NCBI GenBank assembly: GCA_037447655.1
Contig: JBBHKE010001526.1
Span: 62,001-126,000 of the forward strand
DNA: 64,000 nucleotides
DNA from: Zygnema cylindricum
Lineage: Eukaryota > Streptophyta > Zygnematophyceae > Zygnematales > Zygnemataceae
Reading direction: 5' to 3'
Position 1 is the first letter of the stretch. Every line of letters begins with the position of its first letter. Shown in pieces: positions 23,948-37,300 of the stretch. The notes under the pieces are model-generated. The model was not told the origin of the DNA. It saw only the letters and a program-made list of their open reading frames with translations, and searched no databases. Position numbers and translations under genes: made by a program.

Positions 23948-24350
23948 TGTCGTAATAATTAAGCTTTGATAGAGGTTATTCTGGTTAGAGGTCTAGCAGT
24001 GACTTAAAATACCAAAATCTAGAATTTTTAAGTAGCCTGTTTTATTATCTAGGATTTCGGTATCTCACTTTGTTTTTTTTTTCTGTCTGTTTTATTTTAT
24101 GTACTTTATCTATGTATTTATTCTAGGTACGATTAGAATCTGGTCGAGGATCTGTTTATAAATCTTTGGGTAAAGGGTCAAGTGACACTTCAAGTTAGAA
24201 AAGTTCCTCTAATTTCCGAGAGGTCGCTCTCGGGATATTTTTCTGTTTTCTATTTAAACTTGTTTTGTCTTTTCATTTATATCAATTCAATCAACACACT
24301 TTTGTCCCTTTATTTCCACTCTATTTATCGTCATGTCTTCACCTCCAATA
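23948..24350 (+). repeat. 5' LTR of Copia element F
   Basis: 403 bp, TGTCGTAATAATTAAGC to ATGTCTTCACCTCCAATA. The TATA-like CTATTTAAAC is near 24249. It is directly followed by GGTTATGGGCCTAGC, the putative half-tRNA primer-binding site. The flank AGAGG (23943-23947) reappears next to the 3' LTR. Confidence 0.85.
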
Positions 24351-27300
24351 GGTTATGGGCCTAGCAACGCCAATACTACTGCCAAATTCAATGGAGCGAA
24401 TTTAAACGGTTGGATATACCAGATAGAGAACCATTTTCGTTGTGAGAAACTTTGGTCAATCATTAGTGGTAGTGAAACTAAACCTGCAGAAGATGCTGAA
24501 AAAAACCTTTTGGCTTGCTTGAAATGAGGAAAGCCCACTCTCGCTCTGTCGTCGCCCTTGAGTCCACTCCCTTGAGTCCTCTCAGATTGACAATATCCGT
24601 GACACACCTTTTGCTCACGAGGCATGGTCAATATTGACCTTTGCATATGAGAATTAGTCTTGGTCTAACAAGCTCTTCCTCAAGAGGTAGCTCAATACTT
24701 ATAAAAAGATGCTTCCTGATTCCTTCCAAACCTACGTCCAACATCTCAAGTCGCTGGCTGGACAACTCGAGAATATCAATTCTCCAATTTTGACGATGAT
24801 ATTATTTCGACGATTCTGGGAGGATTACTTCGTCTCTCGTGTCTTCACTTGACACCTCTTCAATTCCACTGACAATCCCAACCTTGACAGCTCGTTATTT
24901 CCATGAGGAAATGAAACCAGCATTATAATCAAACTATTGTCGATGTGGCCATCACGTCACCCAATTCCATGCCATCAAAATCGTCCTCCACCATTTGTCG
25001 CTAACATTCGATCACATCATTGATGTGGGTCCAACACTTGAGCGAAAACATGTTAACCAATATTTGTCCCTACCCAATGGTTCTCCTTCATCACGTTTAT
25101 CGATGGCGCCACTTGTTACAACCACCTATACCTCATTCGTCACAAATCGGACACCTTTGCCATATTTTAGCAATTTAAGGCGAAAGTTGAAAATTTCCTA
25201 TTTCTCGTATTAAAATTCTACAGACGGACGACAGAGGAGAATTCTTTTCCAATGAATTTGCCTCGTTTTCCTCCGTTCGTAGAATCACTCATGAAACTAC
25301 GACCGCTCATACTCCACAGCAAACAGGTGTCGCTGAAAAAACCGTATTATCATCAACATGGCCCATTCTATGCTACATTTTGGACGTCTCCCAACCATCT
25401 TTTGGGGAGAATCTATCACAACAACAAACAATATATGAAATCTTTGTACAACCACTTCCCTACCGAACCTCACTCCTCAAAACGCTTGGACGGATAACGA
25501 ACCAAATGTTGCCCATCTTCCAGTGTTCGAGAGCGTCGCCTAGACGAAAGATCTTACGCCTATCAGCAAAGGCGCATTCCTGCGAAAACCGAATATTTGG
25601 TTGGCTACTCCGCCGAATTAATATGGATGATTTAAGAACGCCAAGTTGTACTCAGTCGCAACGTCACATTCGAGGACACTCCCCTCCTTAACAAACTAAT
25701 CCATTCCATCCCTCTTCTTTTTTCGTCTCCTACCCTCATCTCCCTTCCGCCAACCGCACCTCTCTCTATCATTTCCCCCCTTCTCCCCTCCATTCCTGCT
25801 GCCTCTGCCTTTGCCTCTCCTCTCAATCTTCCCCCTTCATTTTCCCTCGCCAGAACCATCTCTAGTCCTCTTCCATCCAATCCATTTCCTCTTCACAGGA
25901 CTACTTCCGATCCTTTCTCCCTCTCTCCCATCCGCTTGGATGGACCCCCTTATGTCCTTCGGCTTGCTCTTCCTTCGACATCTCTACCTCTTCAACCCTC
26001 TACCATCCGAAAAAGTGCTCGGATCGAAGCGCGACAAGCAGCCCATAACGTCGGGAACATCGCCACTTTTGATGTTCCATAGTCCTTCTCTGCCGCCATG
26101 GCAAGTCCAACTGCCGTGGCATGAAAAGCCACAGTGGAGGTCGAATTCGAATACCTCCAAAAAAATGGAACCTGGGAGCTTACCACTCTCTCTCATGGTT
26201 GAAACGTCATCAGCTCCAAATGGGTGTTTCGAGTGAGAACAAAAGCTAATGGCTCCCGGGATTGCTTCAATGGCCGATTTGTTGCCAAAGATTCCTCCAA
26301 AAGGAAAGCCTCGAGTTCACGGAAAAGTACGCACTTGTGGCGAAATTCGCCTCCATTCACGTCCCCTTTTTTATTGGGGCCTCCTAACATTGGCACGTCC
26401 ATCAAATGGAAGTCCAGACAAACTTCTATTTTGGTGCTTCCAAGGAGCAAATATTCGTTCGCCAACCAGAAGTTTTACATTTCCCTCGGCATGGAGCACC
26501 TTGCCTGTCGCCTCCTCAAGTCCTTATACGGCCTCAAACAAGCTCCACGCCTTTAGAGCCAACACCCCGAAGCTATTCTCCTTAGTGGGAGCTTTTTCAA
26601 ACTCCCCACAGATTTTGAAATATTCATAAGAGGTAAAGACGACACTCTTGTCTTAATCATCATTTATATAGATCATCTATTTTTATCTAGTCCTTGCATC
26701 TCTTAGATCCTTCAGGTCAAAACCATGCTCAATTCCCATTTTGCAACGACAAACTTAGGAACTAGAATACTACCTTGGAATCCTAGTCAACCGTGATTGG
26801 CCAACCAAAACACTCTAGTTCGCCCAGGCTAAATACAACTTTGAGGTTTTAGACAAATTTTCCGTGTGTAATTGCACCCTTGTCTCCACCACATTGGATG
26901 CCAACACTAGACTCATTAGCAACTCCAGCGGGCCTGATCACAGTGACATTCATGATTTACATCGCTCCATAGTCATAAGTCTTATGCATGCATTGACTGA
27001 CACTCGACCAGATATTGCGGTTTTGTTGGCCAATTAAGCCAATTTGTTTCAAACCCAATTAAGCCAATTTGTTTCAAACCCAATTAAGCCAATTTGTTTC
27101 AAACCCTACACCTGAAGAAGACCTCCTTGTCGCGTAGCAGGTCCTCCGTTATCTCAAAGGCAACAAAACACTTCGCCTCACTTTCTCCGACGACTCCTCT
27201 CCCACTCTTGTTAGTTTTTGCCATGCACACAATGAGGTGACCTAGACACGCCTTGTTACACTTCAGGCGTCTCCTTCTCTCTCAGAGGAGCTCGAGGTTT

Positions 27301-27719
27301 TTGGGCATCCAAAAAACACCCGCTTTGTCGCTTGTTTTCCACTCTGTTTTCCACCGAAGCCGAATATATGGCAACCACACATGCTGCCAAGGAAGCCATA
27401 TGGCTTAGATCACTTCTCTTCAATCTTCAATTTCCTCGAGCTTCCCCAACTCCAATTTTTTGTAACTCTGAGGGATCTCTTGCTCTCATGAGCAACCCCG
27501 TCCACCATCAGCGCACCAAAAACATCGACATGCAGTTCCATTTTACCAAGGAAGCCTTTGGGCTCGTCACTCTTACCTTCCAATACTGCCAAACTTCTCT
27601 TTGCTAACTTCTCTTCACTTTTTTTCAAATGGAAGACTTTTGTATTCAGGCTCTCCATCGACCTCAATTTTAACTTCATTGAACTTCAACCGGCCTTAAC
27701 TTCTAACAAAGAGGAGGGA
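24333..27719 (+). pseudogene. Copia element F gag-pol, heavily decayed
   Basis: Gag start at 24333 in the LTR (GYGPSNANTTAKFNGA). It is followed by many stops and shifts with recognisable remnants: integrase region about 25040-25400, serine-rich linker about 25700-25980, RT region about 26090-26860, and RNase H about 27000-27650 ([17 protein letters not shown]). A 28-bp unit (AATTAAGCCAATTTGTTTCA plus AACCC) is repeated in tandem near 27030-27110. It is the most degraded of the family in this window. Confidence 0.87.
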
Positions 27720-28215
27720 TGCTAAAACACTAGACTTTGATAGAAGTAATCTTCTACTTATACATCGAGCTGTGATATAGAAATCTAGCTCTGATTTAGA
27801 ATACTGAAATCTAGTATTACTTCGCTTCGTTTAGAATCTAGGATTTTAGAATCTAGGAATTCAGTATCTTAGTTTGTCCTTTTTGATTAGAAAGCTATAC
27901 TACGATTTAGAATACTAGGCTTAGTATTTAGGATTTCGATATCTCTGTTGGTCTTTTTTGTTTTAGCTTGTTTTATTCTATGTACCTCAAGTACGATTGG
28001 AATCCGGTCAAAGATATGTTTATAAATATTGACTGCAACTTTTGGGTGAAGCGTCAAGTGACTTTTTTCAGGTTAGGAGAGTTCCTCTTGTGCGGAAGTT
28101 TATTAGTTTCTTTTATTTAACTCTGTTGTGTCTTTTCATTTTTATCAATTCAATCAACAAACTTTTTTGTCCCCTTATCTCCACCCTATTTGTCATCATG
28201 TCTTCACCTCGGATA
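27720..28215 (+). repeat. 3' LTR of Copia element F
   Basis: Starts TGCTAAAACACTAGAC after the purine tract AAAGAGGAGGGA. Ends with ATGTCTTCACCTCGGATA. Longer than the 5' LTR because of an internal duplication of the AGAATACT/TAGGATTT segment. Flank AGAGG/GAGGA, ambiguous by one base in the microsatellite. Confidence 0.83.
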
Positions 28216-28785
28216 GAGGAAGAGAGAGGGGGAGAGAGAGAGGAAAAGTGAGACAAAAAAGAACAAGGAGAGGGAGAAGGAGACAGAAAGGAAGAGGGAG
28301 AAGGAGAGGGAGAGGGAGAGGAAGAGGAAGAGGGAGAGGGGAAGGGAGACGGGGAGAGGGAGAGAGAGGGAGAGGGAGAGGGCGAGAGTGAAGGCGAGGG
28401 CTAGGGCGAGGGAGAGGTGGACGGAGAGAGAAAGGGAGGGGGAGAGGAGAGAGAGGGAGAGGAAGAAGAAGAAGAGGTCAAGGGAAGGGCGAGGGAGAAG
28501 GAGAGGGAGAGGGAGAGGGAGAGGTATAGGAAGAGGGAGTGGGCAAGGGAGTGGCAAAGGGAGAGGGAGAGGGTGAGAGGAAGAGGGCGAGGGAGAGAAC
28601 GACGGATGAGAGGGAGAGAGAGAGGGCGAGGGAGAGGCAAAGGGAGACGCCTAGGGAGAGGGAGAGGGCGAGAACGAAAACGAGGGCAAGGGCGAGGGAA
28701 AGGAATTAACATATGGAGAAGGAGATAGAGAGGGCGAGGAAGAGGGAGGGGGAGAGGGAGAGGGGGAGGAGAGAGAAACACAAAA
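28216..28785 (+). repeat. GAGAGG-type purine microsatellite
   Basis: Long irregular GGGAGA array, pyrimidine-rich CCCTCT on the minus (helicase) strand. It lies in the helicase intron after exon 5. Overlapping frames rich in S/P/L or R/G/E are artefacts of the repeat. Confidence 0.92.
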
Positions 28786-28853
28786 ATCTGAAATATAATT
28801 TGAAATACAATTTGAAATTCAGTTTGAATTTTTTTCGGTGGAATCGATCTTAC

Positions 28854-30151
28854 CTGACCCGTATTAAAAGTGGAAAATGAATCTGTTTCAATAGTAGCTC
28901 TCCCTGAGCCCTTAACTCCTACCCCTCCACTCCCTGGAAATCCCCTCTCCTCCTCATATCCTCCTCCGGCCGTATCGATTACCTCCAAATGACAATTTCC
29001 AAACAATTGCCCAACTTCCTCCTCGAAATCGATATCTTTTTGTCTTATATGACCAATATTTCTTTCCCAAGTCGTCTTATCTGCGATAAGTTCTCCTCCG
29101 TAAAAAGCTGCCGAAGGAAAAGCCATAAGAGAGGGAGGCATTCTGTACTGAACTCGTAAAGCTTTGGAATAAGACCCGTCTTCTGTACTTTTTCCTGTAC
29201 TTTTTCCATAACCTCCATATTCTGTAGTTTTTCCATGACCTCTGTTTTCCGTACTTTTCCCATAACCTTCGTTTTTTTCCGTAATTTTTGTGTTCTTTTC
29301 AAGATGTGATGGACTATCTTCATTCGAAAAAAATTGGTTGGCGGTTTTGGATGCCGAATTCATAATAGTTTTGCAAATTTCATTTTTTGAACTTGAATCT
29401 AAACCTAAAAACCCTAAAGTTCCCAAACCTATTCCCAAACCTCCTCCATCTCTCTCGAGAAGCTCTTCGAATAAAGTCGACGATAATCCTCCTCCAAATC
29501 CTCTCTTATCCTCCGATAATATAGTGGGAGGAAGTTGTTTATGGTCTCCGGCGAGAATTAATTGAGGAAAACTTGGAGAATTAGTTGAAAAAGAAACTTG
29601 AGAAATTTGTGAGAAATTATCATCAATTTTATCATAGGAGAGGTAAGGGAGGAGGAGAAGAAGGGCAGGAATTGTCGCTTGACTGGCCTCGTCTACTACC
29701 GCACAGTCAAAAAGTTTAAGGTTTGAAGAAAAATTAAAATTAGAATTAGAATTAGGTTTTACATTAGAATTCGAATTCGAACTCGAACTCGAACGTGAAT
29801 TTGAATTAGAGATAGAATTTGGATTAGAATTTGAATTGGAATAAGAAATAGAGCTCGAACTAGAGTTAGAATTAGAGTTAGATATAGAATTAAAATAAGA
29901 ATTAGGTTTAGAATTAGTATCAGAATTAAAATTCAAATTAGAATCAGTACATTCTTGCAAAGCAGAAGCGAAACCGGTGAGAGTTCCACAAAGAACTTTT
30001 GTTCGTCGGAGAACCGCCATAGTCGCCATTTTCTCGAGTCTCCTCGCTTCCTTAAATAAAAGAGACGACTCTTTTCGAGCTTCTCTCCTTCTCTCTGCTC
30101 CATCTTTAGACCGAGTCCATCTGTTCCAATCCTCACCACCCAATTGCACCT
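28854..30151 (-). CDS. Helicase exon 5: motifs Ic, II (DEAS), III, IV
   Basis: 1298 nt. The 3' splice site is TTTTAG at 30152-30157, immediately downstream of the CCCTCT array. The donor is CAG/GTAAGA at 28853. It encodes [11 protein letters not shown], then an asparagine/serine-rich stretch (about 29735-29950) built from AATTCN-type hexamers, then VVDEASQAT (Walker B), [13 protein letters not shown] (motif III), a loop with GYGKSTE-like repeats (about 29170-29300), and [12 protein letters not shown] (motif IV). It ends with an IDTAG...E segment typical of the IGHMBP2/UPF1 family. The two long low-complexity inserts are not usual. No stop occurs over 432 codons, which argues for coding function. 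Confidence 0.85.
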
Positions 30152-31346
30152 CTAAAACCATGAGAGAAGAGGAGAGGAGAGAGAGAGAGAGAGAGGGAGA
30201 GGGAGAGGGAGAGAGGGAGGGAGAGAGGGAGTGAGGGAGTGGGAGTGTGGGAGAGGGAGAGAGAGGGAGGGAGAGAGGGAGAGAGGGGGAGGGAGAGAGC
30301 GAAAGAGGGGGAGAGAGCGGGAGAGAGAGAGAGAGGGAGAGGGAGAGAGAGAGAGAGGGAGAGGGAGAGAGAGAGAGAGAGAGAGAGAATAGAACCCTAA
30401 AAAATCCTAAAACGAATGCTGAGACAGTCTTTGCCGTATATTCGCGAATGGTTTGCTCTCTCCCTCTCTCTCTCCCTCGCCCTCTCCCTTGCCATCTCCC
30501 TCTCCCTAAACTAAAAATAGAGTCGAAAAGTGGAGTCCTCTCAACAGTTATAAAACAAAAAAAAGGAAATAAAAATACAGATTTGCGAAAGCTAGTCCCC
30601 CAGAAAAAAAACAAAAACAAAAATGCTCAATTATTATTCCAATATTTCCATTAAAAAAAAATACCCAAAATCCCTAAAATCAATATTTATTCCATTTTCA
30701 CCGGATATTCGTGACCGGTACTCGGTGGAATTTTCGAAAAAATGAGTCAAAAAGAGGGATATTTTAGGTTTTTTAAAGGTTTTAAGAGAAGAAAATCACA
30801 GATTTGAAAAGATGAAAGTTACTTTTAAAAGATAAAGCTGATTTGAAAAGAAAAAACTTACTTTTTGGCAGTTATAAGTGCTGAAAATGCGGATTTCCTT
30901 AGAGAATTTGCGAGTCGAGATTCGGGCTCCGATTCTTGCAAAGCCTCTAATGTATGGGAAGACAGGGCGGTATTTATTCTTTCTGCCCGTAAAATAAAAG
31001 AATAAAAAATAAAAGAATAAAAACTAAAAAGTTAGAAAATAATGTATGGGAAGCCAGAGCGGTATTCACTCGTTCTGCCCATACAAATAAAAGAATAAAA
31101 GAACGAAAAACAAAAGAACAAAAAATAAAAGAATAAAAGACATAAAAGAATGAAAGAATAAAAGAATGAAAAATAATAGAATGAAAAATAAAAGATTAAT
31201 AAATAAAAGAATTAAAACTGAAAATAAAAAAATGAATGGGAAGCCAAGGGGGTATATACTCGTACAGCCAATACAAAAAAAAGAATAAAAAAAGTAAGAA
31301 GAAAAAAAAAAAAAATAAAAAAAAAAAAAAAAAAGAAAAAAAAAAA

Positions 31347-31379
<33 letters not shown>

Positions 31380-34300
31380 AAAAAAGAATAAAAAAAAAAG
31401 AATAAAAGAACAAAAAATTTAAGAATAAAAATTACGATAAAAGTATCAAGAAAAAATAGAAACATAACGTCAAAATGAAAAGACAAAGACAGGATAGAAA
31501 GGTAAAGACAAGATAGGGAAATAAAGACAAGATAGAATGTACACCTGGGAATAACGAAATTTAGTGAGACTAACAGAGGAAACAAAGTAATTACCAGAAA
31601 TATTTCTTCTGAAGCACTAAGAAAAGTTTCAATAAAAAGACCATTTCTCATTAAGTACTTCAATTTCGAGTCACGAAAAAATATTTTAGTGAAAACATAT
31701 TTAAAAAAAAAAACGCATCCACTACATGAATAAATAAACAACTTTATTGTCCAATGTTGTTAGAAAGTAAAACCTTTTAAGTCAATAATGCATTTTTTTC
31801 ATAAAAAAATCATAAAAATCATGAAATGGTGTTGATAACACTAGTTAAAGGAGTGGACAACATGTTGTCACGTCACCTAACCCTAAATAAAAACTTCCAA
31901 CGTTTATTGCCTGTTACTAGTAACTCCATTACTCAGAAACAAAACAACAAAATATCAAAAGAATATTTTCCAAACAACAAAACAAAACAAAAATTTTGTT
32001 ACTAAATCAAATTCCATCCCTTCCCTCCCTCCTCAAGCAATGGCAAATAATCCCCTCTTTCATGTGCTACACTGTGTACCACTATTAACGTTAATGAATT
32101 TTTCCTCTAAACGCATTTTTCCCCTTACACACTTGTAGCATGGAGAAAAGTTGATTTACAAAAAACAAAAAAATGTCAACACTAATAGCGATACACAATG
32201 TATATTTTTTCTATGTATTTTATCTTTCTAAGTTCTATTTATCTTCCTCCGATATCTCTAACATAATATAACATAATTTATATAATTTATAATATAATAT
32301 AATAATTTATCTTCTTTGAATATTTTTAGCATAATAAGCAAATCGTCTTTGCAACCTCTTTTCTATCTTCAAACTATTCTTTCGTCACAAGTCTTATTAT
32401 TTTTTCTTCTTTGCACACAACTCTTTCTTTAATCTTCTTTACAAAAAATTATTCTTTACACAAAAATCTTCTTTAAAACTTTTAACATATAATTCTCCCT
32501 TAACCTTCTTCACAAACAATTCTTCTTTAACCTCCTTTATATACAAACTTTCTTTACATACAAATCTACTTTTTAATACTCAATTCACTTTTAATCTTCT
32601 TTAAAAATATCTTCTTTACACAAAAATCTTCTTTACATTCAAATATTCTTTCACACATACACAAAACTCTCCCTCACCAACGCTATTTCGGTTCTTCCAG
32701 AGGGGAAGAGAGAGGCAAAGGGAGAGGGAGCGACAGAGGGAGAGAGAGAGGGAGAGACAGAGGGAGAGGGAGAGGAAGAGAAGGGAGAGACAGATGCAGA
32801 GGGAGAGAGAGAGACAGAGGCAGAGAGAGAGGGAGAGGGAGAGACAGACGGAGAGAGAGAGGAAGAGGAAGAGGGAAAGACAGAGGCAGAGGGAGAGGGA
32901 GAGACAGAAGCAGATAGAGAGGGAGAGACAAAGGGAGAGGGAGAGGGAGAGACAGAGGGAGAGGGAGAGGGAGAGGGAGAGGGAGAGACAGAGGGAGGGA
33001 TAGGGAGAGACAGAGGGAGAGGGAGAGTAAGAGGAAAAGGGAGAGGGAGAGGGAGGGGGAGAGGGAGAGACAGGGAGGGAGAGGAAGAGGTAGAGGGAGA
33101 GGGAGGGGGAGAGGGAATGGTAACCGGAGAGGGAGAGGGACAGGGAAAGGAAGAGGGAGAGGGAGACTGAATATCCGGCAACCCTGTCCTTGCCAATTCA
33201 ATTTCGGTTCTTCCAGAGGGAGAGGGAGAGGCAGAGGGAGAGGGAGGGGGAGAGGGAAAGGTAACGGGAGAGAGAGAGTGGAAGAGGGAGAGGGAGATTG
33301 ATTACTCAGCAATCCTGTCCTCGTCAAATGCTAAAAATCTTCTCTACGAGAGAGCGAGAGCACGAGGGAGAGGCAGAGGGAGAGGAACAGGAAGAGGGAG
33401 AGGGAAAGGTTAAAATTGAGAGGGAGAGGGACAAGGAGAGGAAGAGGAAGAGGGAGACTCTGTTGGATTCCTAGTTTCGTCCTTATTCTCCTTTGCTACA
33501 AACTAGATTTACTAGTCTTAGTGCTAGATAACGTAGCCTAGTATTCTACTTTTCGTTATCTATTCTTTCTATACTTCTGTCTTAGATTCAGATTTAGATT
33601 TTTTTTCTCTTATTACGAAAGGACACCTTGCCCTTTCGACATGCTAGAAAAGACAAGTGACCCTTGAAGATCATGTAGGCTGTAGTACAGTTTTGTCAGA
33701 GTGACACTACGTGACACTCTCAGTTACTACTTTAGCAGTTTTTGTCTTCATTGTAAAAAAAAACTTTTTATCAACAATTTTGGCAATCATTTTACTTGCC
33801 CCTTTTCTGTCCTTTTTGTATTCCTGCCCGCTGCCATGACTACTAATTCAATAGGTTATGGGCCTCTCCCCGTTAGTTCGAATACCGTTGCCAAATTCAA
33901 TGGCACGGATTTCTACGGCTGGAAATTCCAGATTGAACATCTTTTCAGGCGCGAAAAACTTTGGTCCGTTATAAACGGAAGCGAAGGGGAACCTTCCGAT
34001 GCCGCCGCTAAAACCGCCTGGCTCGCTAAAAATGAGGAGGCGCACTCTAGGTTGGTCCTCGCACTTGAACCCTCGCAACTTGATCTCATTCGTGATGCCA
34101 CCTCGGCTCACGGTGCTTGGACGCTTTTGTTCACTGCCTATGAGAACAAATCTTGGTCAAACAAACTTCTTCTTCGCCGCCAACTCAACACTGCTCAGAA
34201 GAATCCTGCTGAATCTACTCAAGCCTACATCAACAATATCAAATCTATTGCTGGCCGTCTCAAAAATGTCGGTGTTGTTGTCTCAGATGAGGACATCATT

Positions 34301-37300
34301 TCGGCCATCCTGGGCGGTCTTCCTGCGTCCTATTCAGCCTTCATCTCATCTATCGACAACTCATCTACGGCTGTCACCATTTCATCTCTGACGGCCGGTT
34401 TACTTCACGAGGAGGTCAAGCACAATTTTTCCCCAACTACTGGCGTAGCTCTGGCAATTTTTCCTCCACCCACTCGAAGTTCCAAAAATATCTTCTGTCG
34501 GTACTGTTGTGCGCCGGATCATGTTATTGAGGTCTGCCCGGTACTCAAACGAAAAAAACGACCGTCAGGGGAATTATGGACGACAGCCTGGACGTGGACA
34601 AAATCCTGGCCGAAACCTTTATTTCGGTCAGGCATCAACTGCCGAAGCGATTTTTCAAACTGCCAACGATCCTTTCTCACCAACAAATCCGTTTGTTCAA
34701 CCCGTGATCCCCGGTCACCAAATTCTCCCAGAGCGCTCCCCGTCGACTCTCAATCCGTACCCTCAGTTCACCTCTGTTCTGCTTCCTCCCAACCCAAATC
34801 TGACAACGGATAATTCCACTCAACTCCATCCGTACACATCGTTTTCATCTGAATTCGGCTACGCCTTGAATACGACTTCCCTCCTCGATTTTTCTGCATC
34901 TGCCGATTCTTGGATAGTCGATTCTGGTGCCTCCCACCATCTATCTTTTCGATCAGATTGGTTTACCAGCATTACTCCTCTTTGTCCACCGATGACGATA
35001 CTCCTTGGAAACAATGCCGCCCTCACTGCTACTCACTTTGGACAAGTCTGCACACCGAGAGACCCTTCCACCACCTTTTCCATCACTCTTTCTCACGTGC
35101 TTCTTGTCCCTGGCCTTAAAAAGAACCTTTTTTCCGTTGGTGCCGCTCTTCATCAAGGCGCCACAGCTATTTTTTCCCCAACAGATGTCAAATTCCTCTC
35201 CACTCCTAATCATTCAATCGGTAATCGTACAGTCGGTATTGGAATCAAAACTGGCTCAATTTTCATCCTCTGCCATTTTTCAACCATTGGATCCACCAAC
35301 ATCGCCACATCTCTCCCTATATCCACGTTATCAAAGTGGCACCTTCGCTATGGACATCTATCGCAATCCGGCCTACACCGACCCAGTAAGGGCCTCGTCA
35401 CTGGATTGGAACCATTCACTGAAAAACAACTAGTTTTCTGTTCCGGCTGTGTTGAAGGCAAACTTGCTAGACCGTCATTTCCATCTAGCTCTTCAAAAAC
35501 CTCCAATCCCCTACAATTAATTCACTCTGATCTCTGTGGCCCAATGTCCACTCCCACTCCCACCGGTGCGCTTTACTTCGTCACCTTCATTGATGACGCT
35601 ACTCGCTACTCCTTCCTCTATCTCATACAGAGAAAATCTGACACATTCTCTATATTTAAGGAGTATAAAGCCCTTGTTGAAAATTTATTGTGCAGCAAAA
35701 TTAAAACCCTTCGTACAGATAATGGCGGCGAGTACTTCTCCAATGAGTTTTCTTCCTTCCTTGCAGCTCACGGCATCACTCACCAGTCCACTACCGCCAA
35801 TACTCCTCAGCAAAATGGTGTATCAGAAAGGTACAATCGTACCCTCCTCAACATGGCCCGTTCCATGTTGCACTTTTCCACTCTGCCCACCACATTTTGG
35901 GCAGAATCTATCGCGACAGCAAATTACATTCGCAATCATTGTCCGACTTCCGCACTGCCTACAGTTACCCCATATGAGGCTTGGAACGGCACCAAACCGG
36001 AAGTATCGCACCTTCGAATATTCGGTTGCGATGCCTGGATAAAAGATTTGGCGCCTACAGGCAAATGGCAGAGCCGTGCCAAACAAGGCGTTTTAGTAGG
36101 CTACAGCACGGAGTCCAAAGCTTATCGAATCTGGCTATTATCAAAATCCATGACTCCATGCGTCTTTCGTCTCCCCCCAACTCTGTATCATCCTCTAATA
36201 CATCTTCCCTTACACCCCCTGATCCTCTCTCTGTCATCCTCCCTTTAATCAGTCCCACTCCTTCAACCCCTTTCACCACTCTCTCTTCCTTACCTTCTTC
36301 CACTCCCCTCAGGACAACATCCGCATCTCTTCCCCCATCCACATCATCAACTCTCACTCGGACAGCATCTGATCCTTACTGTCTTTCTCCCACTAGCCCT
36401 AAAGCCCTTCCATACCGCATTCCTCCAGCTGCCATTGCCCCTCGCAGAAGTGAACGTCTTCAGGCGCTGCATCTTACTCATGAATCAGCAAATTCTGCCA
36501 CCATTGATGTCCCACTTACATTCTTTGCTGCCATGTCCCACTTACATTCTCTGCTGCCATGGCCGGTCCTCAGGCTGCCGAATGGAAAGCCGCCACCGAT
36601 TCCGAATTTGCGTCTCTCAAACAAAACGACACTTGGGAACTTACCTCACTTCCTCCTGGCAGAAAACTAATCGGATCGAAATGGGTCTTTCGGATTAAAA
36701 CGAAAATCTGACGGAACTCTTGACAAATTTAAGGCTCGTTTCGTGGCAAAAGGATTTCTTCAGAAGGAGGGCGTCAACTTCACGAAGACTTATGCCCCGA
36801 TTGCAAAATTCACCTCTATTCGGGTTCCTCTCCCTTGCAGCTGCCTAAGACTGGCATCTCCACCACATGGATGTGCACCACATGGATGTGCAGACCGCCT
36901 TCCTTTACGGTTCTCTACCTGAGGAAATCTTCCTCAAACAACCGGAAGGGTATGTGTCTCCCGGCACAGAAAATCTGGTATGTCGTCTCCTCAAATCCCT
37001 TTATGGCCTGAAGCAGGCTCCTAGGGTTTGGAACAAGCATCTGGAGGCAATTCTCCTCCGTGAGGGTTTCTCCAAATTGGATGCGGATTTTGGCCTTTTC
37101 ATTCGTGGCACCGCAGGCACACTTGTCATCCTTGTCATTTATGTAGATGATCTCCTCCTTGCTAGCCCCTCTCTTTCTCTCATTAATCTTGTGAAGACCA
37201 TGCTAAACACCCACTTCTCAATGACGGATCTAGGGGAAGTAGAGTATTGCCTTGGTATTTTTGTCGGTCGGGATCGTCCCACAAGGACTCTTTAACATTC

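Noticed and set aside
28204-28728. Long S/P/L-rich and R/G/E-rich open frames
   Set aside because: They lie wholly in GAGAGG microsatellite. Such repeats lack stops in several frames on both strands.
31066-31741. Phe/Ser-rich minus-strand frames that look like membrane proteins
   Set aside because: Caused by A-rich DNA on the plus strand. No start context, conserved motif or splice signals.
32651-33327. Two overlapping Ser/Pro/Leu-rich minus-strand frames of about 200 codons
   Set aside because: Overlap each other in different phases within the purine array. Artefact of the repeat.
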